Below are positions 6,063-11,748 of a DNA stretch of 11,748 nucleotides, piece by piece (position 1 is the stretch's first letter; every line of letters begins with the position of its first letter). The notes beneath the pieces are model-generated. The model made no database searches. It saw only the letters and a list, made by a program, of their open reading frames with translations, and was not told where the DNA came from. The position numbers were made by a program, and so were the translations under genes. Source of the stretch: an uncultured Acidimicrobiales bacterium (lineage in GTDB: Bacteria > Actinomycetota > Acidimicrobiia > Acidimicrobiales > SZUA-35); NCBI GenBank assembly GCA_938008925.1, contig CALLIQ010000449.1, positions 1-11,748 of the forward strand, written 5' to 3'.

Positions 6063-7256
6063 TCAGTTGCGCGGGACCTCGGTCCACGAGACGTCCTTGT
6101 CGGTCCGGACGTCGCCGGGGAGTCCGAGCACACGCTCGCCGAGGATGTTCTTCATGACCTCGGTCGTGCCGCCTTCGATCGAGTTCGCCCGGCTGCGCAA
6201 GAACGCCTTCTGCGGGGTCGAGAAGTCCATCGTCGTTGTCGGCTGGTCGAGGTCGTAGTCGCCGTACAACATGCCCTGCGGGCCGAGGAGGTTGGCGGTG
6301 AACGAGAGCACAGCCTGATTGAGCAGTGCCGACTCGAGCTTGCCGACCGAGCCTTCCGGTCCCGGCGTGCCGGTCTTGCGGTTCTGGCCGGCCCGGATGT
6401 TGGTGAGCCGGTGCACCTCGGCGCGAACCCACAGCTTCATGAGTTCGTCGCGTTCCACGGGGCCAGCGGTCTCCGACTCCTGGTAGGCCTTGGTGGCGAT
6501 GCCGATCGTGCCCGAGCCCTTCGGCGGCACGGCGCCGCCGATGGACACTCGCTCGTTCATCAGCGTGGTGAGCGACACGCGCCAACCCTCGCCGACCTCG
6601 CCGAGGCGCTCGGAGTCCGGCGTGCGGGCGTCGGTGAAGTACACCTCGTTGAACTCGGCCTCGCCGGTCATCTGACGAAGCGGGCGGACCTCGACGCCCT
6701 CCTGCTCCATGTCGACCACGAAGTAGGTCAGGCCCTTGTGCTTGGGCTGGTCGGGATCGGAACGAGCGACGAGCATGCCCCACTTGGCCAAGTGAGCGAG
6801 CGTGGTCCACACCTTCTGACCGTTGAACACCCACTCGTCGCCATCGCGCATTGCCTTGGTGGCGAGGCCGGCGACGTCGGAGCCCGCACCGGGCTCGGAG
6901 AACAGCTGGCACCAGATCTCTTCACCGGTGAACAGCGGACGGAGGTAGCGGGCCTTTTGCTCGTCGGAGCCGTGCGCGACGACGGTTGGCGCACCCATGC
7001 CATAGCCAATTGGATTGCGGGCCATCGGGCTCGGGGCTCCTGCCGCCTGCAGGCGAGCGTTGATCCTCGTCTGGAGCTTCGGTGGGAGTCCGAGGCCGCC
7101 GTTGCCCTCGGGGAAGTGCACCCAGGCCAATCCGGCATCGAACTGCTTGCCCAGGAACTCGACGGCCGACATCGATTTCGGGTCGTTGTCGGCGAGCAGG
7201 GCGTCGCACGCGGCGATGACGGATTCTTCAGCGGTCGTTGCGTCGACGTTCGTCAT
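6063..7256 (-). CDS. Acyl-CoA dehydrogenase (FadE-like)
   Basis: A 397-residue FAD-dependent acyl-CoA dehydrogenase, which introduces the alpha-beta double bond into an acyl-CoA and passes electrons to electron-transferring flavoprotein. The family signature QLFSEPGAGSDVAGL is at 117-131, WVFNGQKVWTT at 142-152, and the C-terminal SIEGGTTEVMKNI at 359-371, ending ILGERVLGLPGD. Aligning GT with the YEGT of medium-chain enzymes puts a Gly at the usual Glu base position. Glu235 in LMNERVSIGG matches the alternative base position of isovaleryl-CoA dehydrogenase. That favours a branched, aryl or ring-bearing substrate, as inference. The frame is open further upstream, but ATG 7256 gives a normal N-terminus and has a leaderless-type -10 exactly 8 nt before it. 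A palindromic operator overlaps the promoter. The SDR-like gene follows. Confidence 0.92.
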   Translation of the reverse strand: MTNVDATTAEESVIAACDALLADNDPKSMSAVEFLGKQFDAGLAWVHFPEGNGGLGLPPKLQTRINARLQAAGAPSPMARNPIGYGMGAPTVVAHGSDEQKARYLRPLFTGEEIWCQLFSEPGAGSDVAGLATKAMRDGDEWVFNGQKVWTTLAHLAKWGMLVARSDPDQPKHKGLTYFVVDMEQEGVEVRPLRQMTGEAEFNEVYFTDARTPDSERLGEVGEGWRVSLTTLMNERVSIGGAVPPKGSGTIGIATKAYQESETAGPVERDELMKLWVRAEVHRLTNIRAGQNRKTGTPGPEGSVGKLESALLNQAVLSFTANLLGPQGMLYGDYDLDQPTTTMDFSTPQKAFLRSRANSIEGGTTEVMKNILGERVLGLPGDVRTDKDVSWTEVPRN

Positions 7257-7264
7257 GACCCGAG

Positions 7265-7270
7265 ACGATA
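7265..7270 (-). promoter_or_regulatory. Leaderless-type promoter for the acyl-CoA dehydrogenase
   Basis: TATCGT (minus strand) ends 8 nt before ATG 7256, and no Shine-Dalgarno is present. TTGGTC at 7290-7295 is a plausible -35 with a 19-nt spacer, and it lies inside the palindrome at 7286-7305. This gives the acyl-CoA dehydrogenase a promoter separate from that of the upstream flavin reductase gene. Confidence 0.6.
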
Positions 7271-7285
7271 CGGCAGGCCGCCGAA

Positions 7286-7305
7286 ACTTGACCAATCGGT
7301 CAAGT
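7286..7305. promoter_or_regulatory. TetR-type palindromic operator
   Basis: The 20-nt site ACTTGACCAATCGGTCAAGT has perfect 8-bp arms around a 4-nt centre. It sits between the flavin reductase stop (7313) and the acyl-CoA dehydrogenase start (7256), over the proposed -35, where a bound repressor would block RNA polymerase. Size and form fit TetR-family operators. The core resembles the published E. coli RutR consensus TTGACCAnnTGGTCAA with one mismatch, but TTGACC/GGTCAA arms occur with other TetR regulators. No TetR gene is in the window, so the regulator is unknown. Confidence 0.6.
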
Positions 7306-7312
7306 GCGCTCG

Positions 7313-7894
7313 TCAGCTCTCGTCCGCCGTCCCACCAGCGGCCTCGGCGGCGGCGACTCGCTCGAGCAGTTGATCGCGGATGGAGACGCCCTTCTGCCGC
7401 GCGTTGTCCCCGGTCGCGCGCCATCCGTGGCGTGCGGAGTAGAGCAGCGGTGGCTCGCCCAGGCGCCCTTCGCGCACCGACGTGACGTCGGCGAAGAAGA
7501 GGTCGTGGTCGAACCGGCCACCGGCTTCTCGTCGCTCGAAGGTGGAGCACGTCAGGTAGGCGATCGAGTTGGGGACGTACGGCAAGCCGTCGTCATCGTG
7601 GGCGACCATCTCGTCGGCGACGTAGGCGAACTTCCGTCCCGGGTAGCTGAAGTACTGCCCCTCCATGACCTGATCGGCGGCGAGGATCGACACGGTGAAC
7701 ACGCCGGACTCGACCATGAGTGGATACGTGTCGTGCTTCGGGCTGACCGACGCCATGACGATCGGTTCTTCGAAGGCGACCTGGCTGACCCAATGCGAGG
7801 TGTAGAGCCGGCTGACGCCGCCGTGGGCCGCACCAACGACCTGCACCCCTTTGATCATCTGTCCAAGTGAGCGCTTGAGGGTGGGATCGATCAT
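7313..7894 (-). CDS. Flavin reductase-like domain protein
   Basis: A 193-residue protein of the FMN-binding flavin reductase-like (split-barrel) family, whose members pass electrons from NAD(P)H to free flavin, often for a two-component monooxygenase. Landmarks are GVQVVGAAHGG (16-26), SHWVSQVAFEEPIVMASVSP (33-52), the segment SGVFTVSILAADQ (63-75), EGQYFSYPGRKF (78-89) and FDHDLFFADV (128-137). The last is a variant of the GDHxxxxGxV element. ATG 7894 is supported by AGGAGA 8 nt upstream. The SirB1-like stop lies 24 nt before the start. No oxygenase partner is in the window. The acyl-CoA dehydrogenase downstream has a full dehydrogenase signature and its own promoter. Some members of this fold have other roles, so the name is at domain level. 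Confidence 0.82.
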   Translation of the reverse strand: MIDPTLKRSLGQMIKGVQVVGAAHGGVSRLYTSHWVSQVAFEEPIVMASVSPKHDTYPLMVESGVFTVSILAADQVMEGQYFSYPGRKFAYVADEMVAHDDDGLPYVPNSIAYLTCSTFERREAGGRFDHDLFFADVTSVREGRLGEPPLLYSARHGWRATGDNARQKGVSIRDQLLERVAAAEAAGGTADES

Positions 7895-7902
7895 TGGTGG
7901 TG

Positions 7903-7908
7903 TCTCCT
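7903..7908 (-). promoter_or_regulatory. Ribosome binding site for the flavin reductase gene
   Basis: AGGAGA on the minus strand lies 8 nt before ATG 7894, in the 24-nt gap after the SirB1-like gene. It supports this start and co-transcription with the upstream gene. Confidence 0.7.
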
Positions 7909-7918
7909 GAGGTGGGGG

Positions 7919-8701
7919 TCAGTTGCGACGGGCTCGATGCGTGCCCGCCGCCGTGGCGTGCTCGTCGGCTCGTTCAGGCTGAAGCGCGACGAGCAGGTCT
8001 CGCTGTTCGGCCGCCTGGTCTTCGCGGCCGAGAACGGCGAGCACATTGGCGAGCTCGACGCGATCTTCAACGGGCGCGTCGGGAATCGCAGTGCGCAGAT
8101 GGAGTACGGCGGCGAGCTGGCCGAGGTCGCCGGCACGAAGGTAGGCAGCTCGCAGGTTCTGCAGCATCCGGGCGACGACATCGACGGGGGCGATCGGGGC
8201 GAGCATCTCGATCGCAAAGCGCCCGTTCGGCAACAACGCTGAGAAGATCCGCTCGCACTCCTCGGCGCTCAGCGATCGCCCGCCGCCGAAGGGATCGAAC
8301 CACGTCCGGGGATCCGGTCCGTCGCCGATCAATGCATGACCGGGCATGCCGACCACCGACATCGGCACGTCGACCCGGCGGCCGAGCTCGTGGGCGATGG
8401 TCGCCAAGGTCAGCGGAATTGCCTTTCGTCGGTCGATCGCCCGATGGATGAGAGAGTTCTCTGGCGCGTAGTAGGCGGTGCGATTCGCAGAGAAGCCCAG
8501 TGTGCCGAACACGCCGGCGAGGAGATCTTCCGCGTCGGTGCGTTTGCCGAGTTCCTCGGCCATCTGGTCGAGCGCACCGACGATGCGCGCTTCGTCCCAT
8601 GCATCGGGATCGATGGTCGCGACGGCTGCGCACAGACGATCGAGCGTGGCTTCGCCGCTGGCGATGAGCGAGGCCAATCGTTCGGCGGGGCGGGACGGCA
8701 C
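7919..8701 (-). CDS. SirB1-like transglutaminase-fold protein with TPR-like tail
   Basis: A 260-residue protein of the SirB1/Transglut_core2 family, whose biochemical role is poorly known. Family landmarks are AYYAPENSLIHRAIDRRKAI (76-95), the helix TLATIAHELGRR (98-109), VVGMPGHALI (116-125) with the conserved PGH, and WFDPFGGGRSLSAEEC (134-149). Residues 172-245 are helical and alanine/leucine-rich (RMLQNLRAAYLRAGD, then VLHLRTAIPDAP), resembling the short tetratricopeptide tail usual in this family. I start at GTG 8701. The frame is open to 8863, but the extra residues are low-complexity and would run across the promoter and start of the divergent ligase. The GTG has neither a Shine-Dalgarno nor a TANNNT, so the start is the least certain part. 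The flavin reductase follows in the same direction. Confidence 0.8.
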   Translation of the reverse strand: MPSRPAERLASLIASGEATLDRLCAAVATIDPDAWDEARIVGALDQMAEELGKRTDAEDLLAGVFGTLGFSANRTAYYAPENSLIHRAIDRRKAIPLTLATIAHELGRRVDVPMSVVGMPGHALIGDGPDPRTWFDPFGGGRSLSAEECERIFSALLPNGRFAIEMLAPIAPVDVVARMLQNLRAAYLRAGDLGQLAAVLHLRTAIPDAPVEDRVELANVLAVLGREDQAAEQRDLLVALQPERADEHATAAGTHRARRN

Positions 8702-8790
8702 GAATCGATGATGCCCGCCAAAGCGCCGACTCCCAAGGTCGAGCCACCTCGATCCGCTCCCGCAGTTCGAATCGAGACGGGGTCGACTGG

Positions 8791-8796
8791 TACCTT
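8791..8796 (+). promoter_or_regulatory. Leaderless-type promoter for the acyl-CoA synthetase
   Basis: TACCTT is followed by an 8-nt spacer (8797-8804) and the ATG. TTCGAA at 8766-8771 is a possible weak -35 with a 19-nt spacer. No Shine-Dalgarno is present. It lies in the 103-nt divergent gap shared with the SirB1-like gene. Confidence 0.55.
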
Positions 8797-8804
8797 CGGC
8801 CGCC

Positions 8805-10352
8805 ATGTACCCCGGAATCTTTGCCGCCTCGACCCCCGACAAGCCAGCGCTCATCATGGCCACATCAGGACAGACGCTGACCTACGCCGAGCTCGACGCC
8901 GAGGCGAACCGAGTGTCGCAGTTGTTCCGCAGCGCCGGTCTGCAACCGGGCGATCACGTGGCCCTCTGTCTCGAGAACAACATCGAGTACCTGGCGCTCT
9001 GTTGGGGCGCTCACTACGCAGGACTCGTGTACACGGCCATGAGCTCGCGGCTCACGACCGACGAGATGAGCTACATCATCGAGAACTGCGAAGCGCGTGC
9101 GTTCATCACCTCCGACTACAAGCGCGAGCAGGCGGCGGAACTGAGCGATCAGATGCCGAACGTCGAGCTCCGTCTCATGATGAACGGCACCATCGAGGGG
9201 TACGAGTCCTACGAGAATGCCGTCGCCGCACAGCCCGCCGAGCCGCTAGAAGGCCGAGTCGCCGGCTACGACATGCTCTACAGCTCCGGAACCACCGGAC
9301 GGCCAAAGGGCATCGTCCCGACGACCGAACTCGTCCCGCTCGACGAAGCGGCCCACTCCGTGGGCGGCATGTTGCCGCTGCTGTTCGGCCTGACCGCCGA
9401 GTCGGTCTACCTGTCCCCCGCTCCGCTCTACCACGCTGCTCCGCTTCGCTTCTGCATGGGTGTGCACACCAACGGGGCGACGCTCGTCGTGATGGAGCGA
9501 TTCGACCCCGAGGAGTACCTGGCGGCGATCGACACGTACAAGGCGACCCACAGCCAGGTGGTGCCGACGATGTTCGTTCGTCTCCTGAAGCTCGACGAAG
9601 CCGTGCGGACCAAGTACGACGTGTCCTCGCTCGAGATGGTCGTGCACGCCGCTGCGCCCTGCCCGGTGGCGGTCAAGGAACAGATCATCGAGTGGTTCGG
9701 CCCGGTCATCCACGAGTACTACGCAGGGACCGAGGGCAACGGCTTCGTCTACTGCAACTCCGAGATGTGGCTGGCCCACAAGGGCACGGTCGGCATGCCG
9801 ATCAACTGCACGCTGCACATCGTCGGGGAAGACGGCGAAGAGGTCGACAACGTCGGAGACGAAGGCACCATCTACTTCGAGGGCGGTGGAACCTTCGAGT
9901 ACCACGGCGACGAGGAAAAGACCGCTGGGTCTCGCCATCCAAAGGGGTGGTCGACGCTCGGCGACGTCGGCAAGCTCGACGAGGACGGGTTCCTCTACCT
10001 CACCGATCGCAAGGCCTACATGATCATCTCGGGCGGGGTGAACATCTATCCCCAAGAGGCTGAGAACGTGCTCACGATGCATCCCGACGTCTTCGACGTC
10101 GCGGTGATCGGCGTCCCGAACGAAGACTTCGGGGAGGAAGTCAAGGCGGTCGTGCAGCTACGCGACGGCGTGGAGGGTGATGACACGGTTGCCCGCAACC
10201 TCATCGCCTACTGCAAGGAGCACCTCGCCGACGTCAAGTGCCCGCGCTCGATCGACTTCCGTGACGAACTCCCCCGCCACCCGACGGGCAAGCTCTACAA
10301 GCGTCTACTCAAAGACGAGTACTGGGCTGGTCACGACTCCCGCATCATCTGA
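8805..10352 (+). CDS. AMP-forming acyl-CoA synthetase (FadD-like)
   Basis: A 515-residue ANL-superfamily ligase that would activate a carboxylic acid with ATP to an acyl-adenylate and then a CoA thioester. The P-loop-like motif YSSGTTGRPKGI is at 159-170, YYAGTEG at 305-311, the ribose-binding Asp387 is in STLGDVG, and the hinge DRKAYMIISGGVNIYP spans 401-416. The catalytic lysine is Lys496 in HPTGKLYKR. All core motifs are intact and length is normal. The C-terminal domain resembles the medium/long-chain and actinobacterial FadD group. The acid cannot be told from sequence; fatty, steroid side-chain or aryl acids are all possible. The start ATG has a leaderless-type promoter. The 3' end converges with the crotonase gene across only 12 nt. 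Confidence 0.95.
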   Translation: MYPGIFAASTPDKPALIMATSGQTLTYAELDAEANRVSQLFRSAGLQPGDHVALCLENNIEYLALCWGAHYAGLVYTAMSSRLTTDEMSYIIENCEARAFITSDYKREQAAELSDQMPNVELRLMMNGTIEGYESYENAVAAQPAEPLEGRVAGYDMLYSSGTTGRPKGIVPTTELVPLDEAAHSVGGMLPLLFGLTAESVYLSPAPLYHAAPLRFCMGVHTNGATLVVMERFDPEEYLAAIDTYKATHSQVVPTMFVRLLKLDEAVRTKYDVSSLEMVVHAAAPCPVAVKEQIIEWFGPVIHEYYAGTEGNGFVYCNSEMWLAHKGTVGMPINCTLHIVGEDGEEVDNVGDEGTIYFEGGGTFEYHGDEEKTAGSRHPKGWSTLGDVGKLDEDGFLYLTDRKAYMIISGGVNIYPQEAENVLTMHPDVFDVAVIGVPNEDFGEEVKAVVQLRDGVEGDDTVARNLIAYCKEHLADVKCPRSIDFRDELPRHPTGKLYKRLLKDEYWAGHDSRII

Positions 10353-10364
10353 GGGACGACGAGC

Positions 10365-11195
10365 TCAGCGGCCGGTGAAGCGAGCCGGCCGCTTCTCCAT
10401 GAAGGCGGCAACACCCTCGGCGTAGTCGTCGCTGCTCGCGCATGCTCGAATCGCCGCCGCAACCTCGTCGGGGCGGCGATCCGACTCCGCCCGCAGATGA
10501 TCGGCCACGGCGAGTTTCGCCGCGCGCTGGCTGAGGGGCGCCCGGGCGGCCATCGTCGCCGCTTGGGCCCGGAGGAAGGCCTCGAGCTCGTCTTTGGGGA
10601 GCACGCGGTTGGCGAGCCCGATCCGCAGTGCCGACTCGGCGTCGAACAGGTCGGCGGTGTAGACGAACTCCTTCGTCATCGACGGCCCGATCAGGTCGAC
10701 GAGTCCGCCGATCCCGTCCGCCTTGTACCCAATGCCGAGTCGAGCGGGCGGAAGTCCGAACCGGGCGTCATCGGCCGCATAGCGGATGTCGGCAGCGAGG
10801 GCGATGGCGAGGCCTCCGCCGATGCAAAAGCCGTGGACCATTGCGATCACGGGTTTCGACACGGCGGCGATGGCATCGGTGGCTCCGCTGACGGCCGCTT
10901 CATAACCACCGCCGGTGGAACCGGTTCGTTCCGAGTCGAACTGACTGATGTCGGCGCCGGCGACGAATGCGGTCTCGCCTGCGCCACGAAGCACCACGAC
11001 GCGAACGTCGTCGTCGGCATCGAGTGATGCGCACAGTTCGGGGACGGCTCGCCACATGTCGATCGTCATGGCGTTTCGCCTGGCCTGATGGTCGAACACG
11101 ATCCAGCCGATGGCTCCATCGACGATCGCGTGAACGTTCGCCTCGGTACCGGTGTCGTCGTTGCCGTTCGAGTTCTGGCTGGAGTCAGTGGTCAC
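10365..11195 (-). CDS. Crotonase-fold protein without both hydratase glutamates
   Basis: A 276-residue enoyl-CoA hydratase/isomerase-superfamily protein. The oxyanion hole is present: FVAGADI (77-83) and GFCIGGGLAIA (122-132). DARFGLPPARLGIGY (143-157) and the C-terminal helices complete the fold. Where rat mitochondrial hydratase has Glu144, two residues past GGG, this protein has Ala130. Where it has Glu164 in FGQPE, this one has Pro150 in FGLPP. With both acid/base residues gone, simple water addition is unlikely. The superfamily also holds isomerases, decarboxylases, hydrolases and C-C lyases, and a similar FGxPxARLGxGY pattern is, from memory, frequent in proteins annotated only as enoyl-CoA hydratase. 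GTG 11195 is chosen because a leaderless-type -10 ends 8 nt before it. The first 20 residues are Ser/Asn/Asp-rich. The CoA-thioester fold is sure; the reaction is not. Confidence 0.9.
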   Translation of the reverse strand: MTTDSSQNSNGNDDTGTEANVHAIVDGAIGWIVFDHQARRNAMTIDMWRAVPELCASLDADDDVRVVVLRGAGETAFVAGADISQFDSERTGSTGGGYEAAVSGATDAIAAVSKPVIAMVHGFCIGGGLAIALAADIRYAADDARFGLPPARLGIGYKADGIGGLVDLIGPSMTKEFVYTADLFDAESALRIGLANRVLPKDELEAFLRAQAATMAARAPLSQRAAKLAVADHLRAESDRRPDEVAAAIRACASSDDYAEGVAAFMEKRPARFTGR

Positions 11196-11203
11196 GAGCG
11201 CCG

Positions 11204-11209
11204 ACGTTA
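11204..11209 (-). promoter_or_regulatory. Leaderless-type -10 element for the crotonase gene
   Basis: TAACGT on the minus strand ends 8 nt (11196-11203) before GTG 11195. There is no Shine-Dalgarno and no convincing -35. It lies in the 54-nt gap after the MFS gene, so the crotonase gene may be transcribed on its own as well as by readthrough. Confidence 0.5.
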
Positions 11210-11249
11210 GTGGGCCTCGTCGGGGCTCATGTAGCTGTCGAACCGGCGA

Positions 11250-11748
11250 TCATGTCGCCGTGGAACGCCCTCGCAGCACGTGGGACAACCAGGCTGCGAG
11301 CAACCCGGCGAGGAGCAGTGACGTGCCCGCCGTGCTCCAGAACCATCCGTAGCCGGCCCGTTCGATGATCACGCCGCCGACCAACGGCCCGAGCGCCGAC
11401 CCGATGAACACGCCCGTTTGGCTGACCCCGGTGGCGGCCGCCGGGGCCGATGGATTGTTGCGAACGACCGACAGATTGAACAGACCGGGCCACGACCATC
11501 CGCAGCCGAACGCCAACACCGGGCCGAGGAGATAGGTGGAGGGTTGGTGGGCTGCCAGCGTGAAGAAGCCGATCGTTCCGAGCAGCTGCAACGCCGACAC
11601 CCGACGGATGGGACGGAGCCGACCGCGGTCGGCCAACCAACCATGGAAGAGCCGGGAGCTGATGCCGACCGCCGACCCGCCCGTGAGGAGGAGCCCAGCC
11701 CCGCCCGGTGACACGCCGGCCGCCTCTGCGCCGACGACGAGGAAACCG
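11250..11748 (-). CDS. MFS transporter, C-terminal part (cut by window edge)
   Basis: The frame is open from the right edge and ends with TGA at 11250-11252, giving about 165 residues with no true start in the window. The visible part starts GFLVVGAEAAGVSP and shows hydrophobic segments typical of transmembrane helices 7-12. Between the first two lies GISSRLFHGWLADRGRLRPI, a second-half copy of the short charged loop (GxLaDRxGRR type) characteristic of major facilitator proteins. Later segments include LLGTIGFFTLAA, LLGPVLAFGCGWSWPGLFNL and GSALGPLVGGVIIE. The tail ends soon after the last helix with a few basic residues. It is an inner-membrane transporter of unknown substrate. GTG 11714 could look like a start but is internal. 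The crotonase gene follows 54 nt downstream. Confidence 0.8.
   Translation of the reverse strand, partial: GFLVVGAEAAGVSPGGAGLLLTGGSAVGISSRLFHGWLADRGRLRPIRRVSALQLLGTIGFFTLAAHQPSTYLLGPVLAFGCGWSWPGLFNLSVVRNNPSAPAAATGVSQTGVFIGSALGPLVGGVIIERAGYGWFWSTAGTSLLLAGLLAAWLSHVLRGRSTAT

Noticed and set aside
4874..7373. Long plus-strand frames opposite the SDR-like and acyl-CoA dehydrogenase genes
   Set aside because: They mirror the codon pattern of the real minus-strand genes, lack motifs, and have no promoter or ribosome binding site.
7286..7894. A pyrimidine-degradation (rut-like) locus, suggested by a RutR-like palindrome, a flavin reductase and a RidA-family protein
   Set aside because: The RidA gene is over 6 kb away on another transcript, no RutA-type oxygenase or other rut gene is present, and the palindrome arms are common among TetR operators.
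8702..8863. N-terminal extension of the SirB1-like protein upstream of GTG 8701
   Set aside because: Low-complexity residues that would cross the promoter and start codon of the divergent ligase; no conserved family sequence there.
11250..11714. A complete small membrane protein starting at GTG 11714
   Set aside because: The frame stays open to the window edge with MFS-like hydrophobic sequence before that GTG, so it is the 3' part of a larger transporter gene.

Overview
The window looks like a chromosomal stretch of a high-GC actinobacterium. An Acidimicrobiia/Ilumatobacter-like lineage is my best guess, inferred from gene style only: acyl-CoA metabolism genes of actinobacterial type, frequent GTG starts, and many promoters of leaderless type. 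I see no rRNA or tRNA gene, CRISPR array, IS element, integrase or phage gene. It reads as ordinary core and metabolic DNA with a few unusual proteins and regulatory signals.

Layout. (1) 176-1290, plus strand: a translationally coupled pair, an RraA/HMG-aldolase-like protein and a RidA-family protein, with a GC-rich hairpin in the leader. (2) 1314-3638, minus strand: pyruvate kinase followed by a patatin-like phospholipase, probably one transcript. (3) 3784-4383, plus strand: a histidine phosphatase divergent from pyruvate kinase. (4) 4415-8701, minus strand, read right to left: a SirB1-like transglutaminase-fold/TPR protein, a flavin reductase, then a separately promoted pair of acyl-CoA dehydrogenase and a large zinc-ribbon SDR-like protein. 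(5) 8805-10352, plus strand: an acyl-CoA synthetase divergent from the SirB1-like gene. (6) 10365-11195, minus strand: a crotonase-fold protein. (7) 11250-11748, minus strand: the C-terminal half of an MFS transporter, cut by the window edge.

How it fits together. The ligase, acyl-CoA dehydrogenase and crotonase are the activation, oxidation and later steps expected of a fatty or aryl acid breakdown route. They sit on separate transcripts, so a shared substrate is only an inference. The crotonase lacks both hydratase glutamates and the SDR lacks the usual catalytic tyrosine, so neither should be given a standard beta-oxidation role without testing.

Regulation. Five genes (pyruvate kinase, histidine phosphatase, acyl-CoA dehydrogenase, ligase, crotonase) have no Shine-Dalgarno sequence. 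Each instead has a TANNNT hexamer ending exactly 8 nt before its start codon, the arrangement of leaderless transcripts. The genes with a clear Shine-Dalgarno (RraA-like, RidA, flavin reductase) lack it. A 20-bp TetR-type palindrome overlaps the proposed -35 of the acyl-CoA dehydrogenase promoter. I do not see a complete new multi-gene system. The strongest leads are the SDR-like protein, the palindrome with its promoter, and the leaderless promoter pattern.
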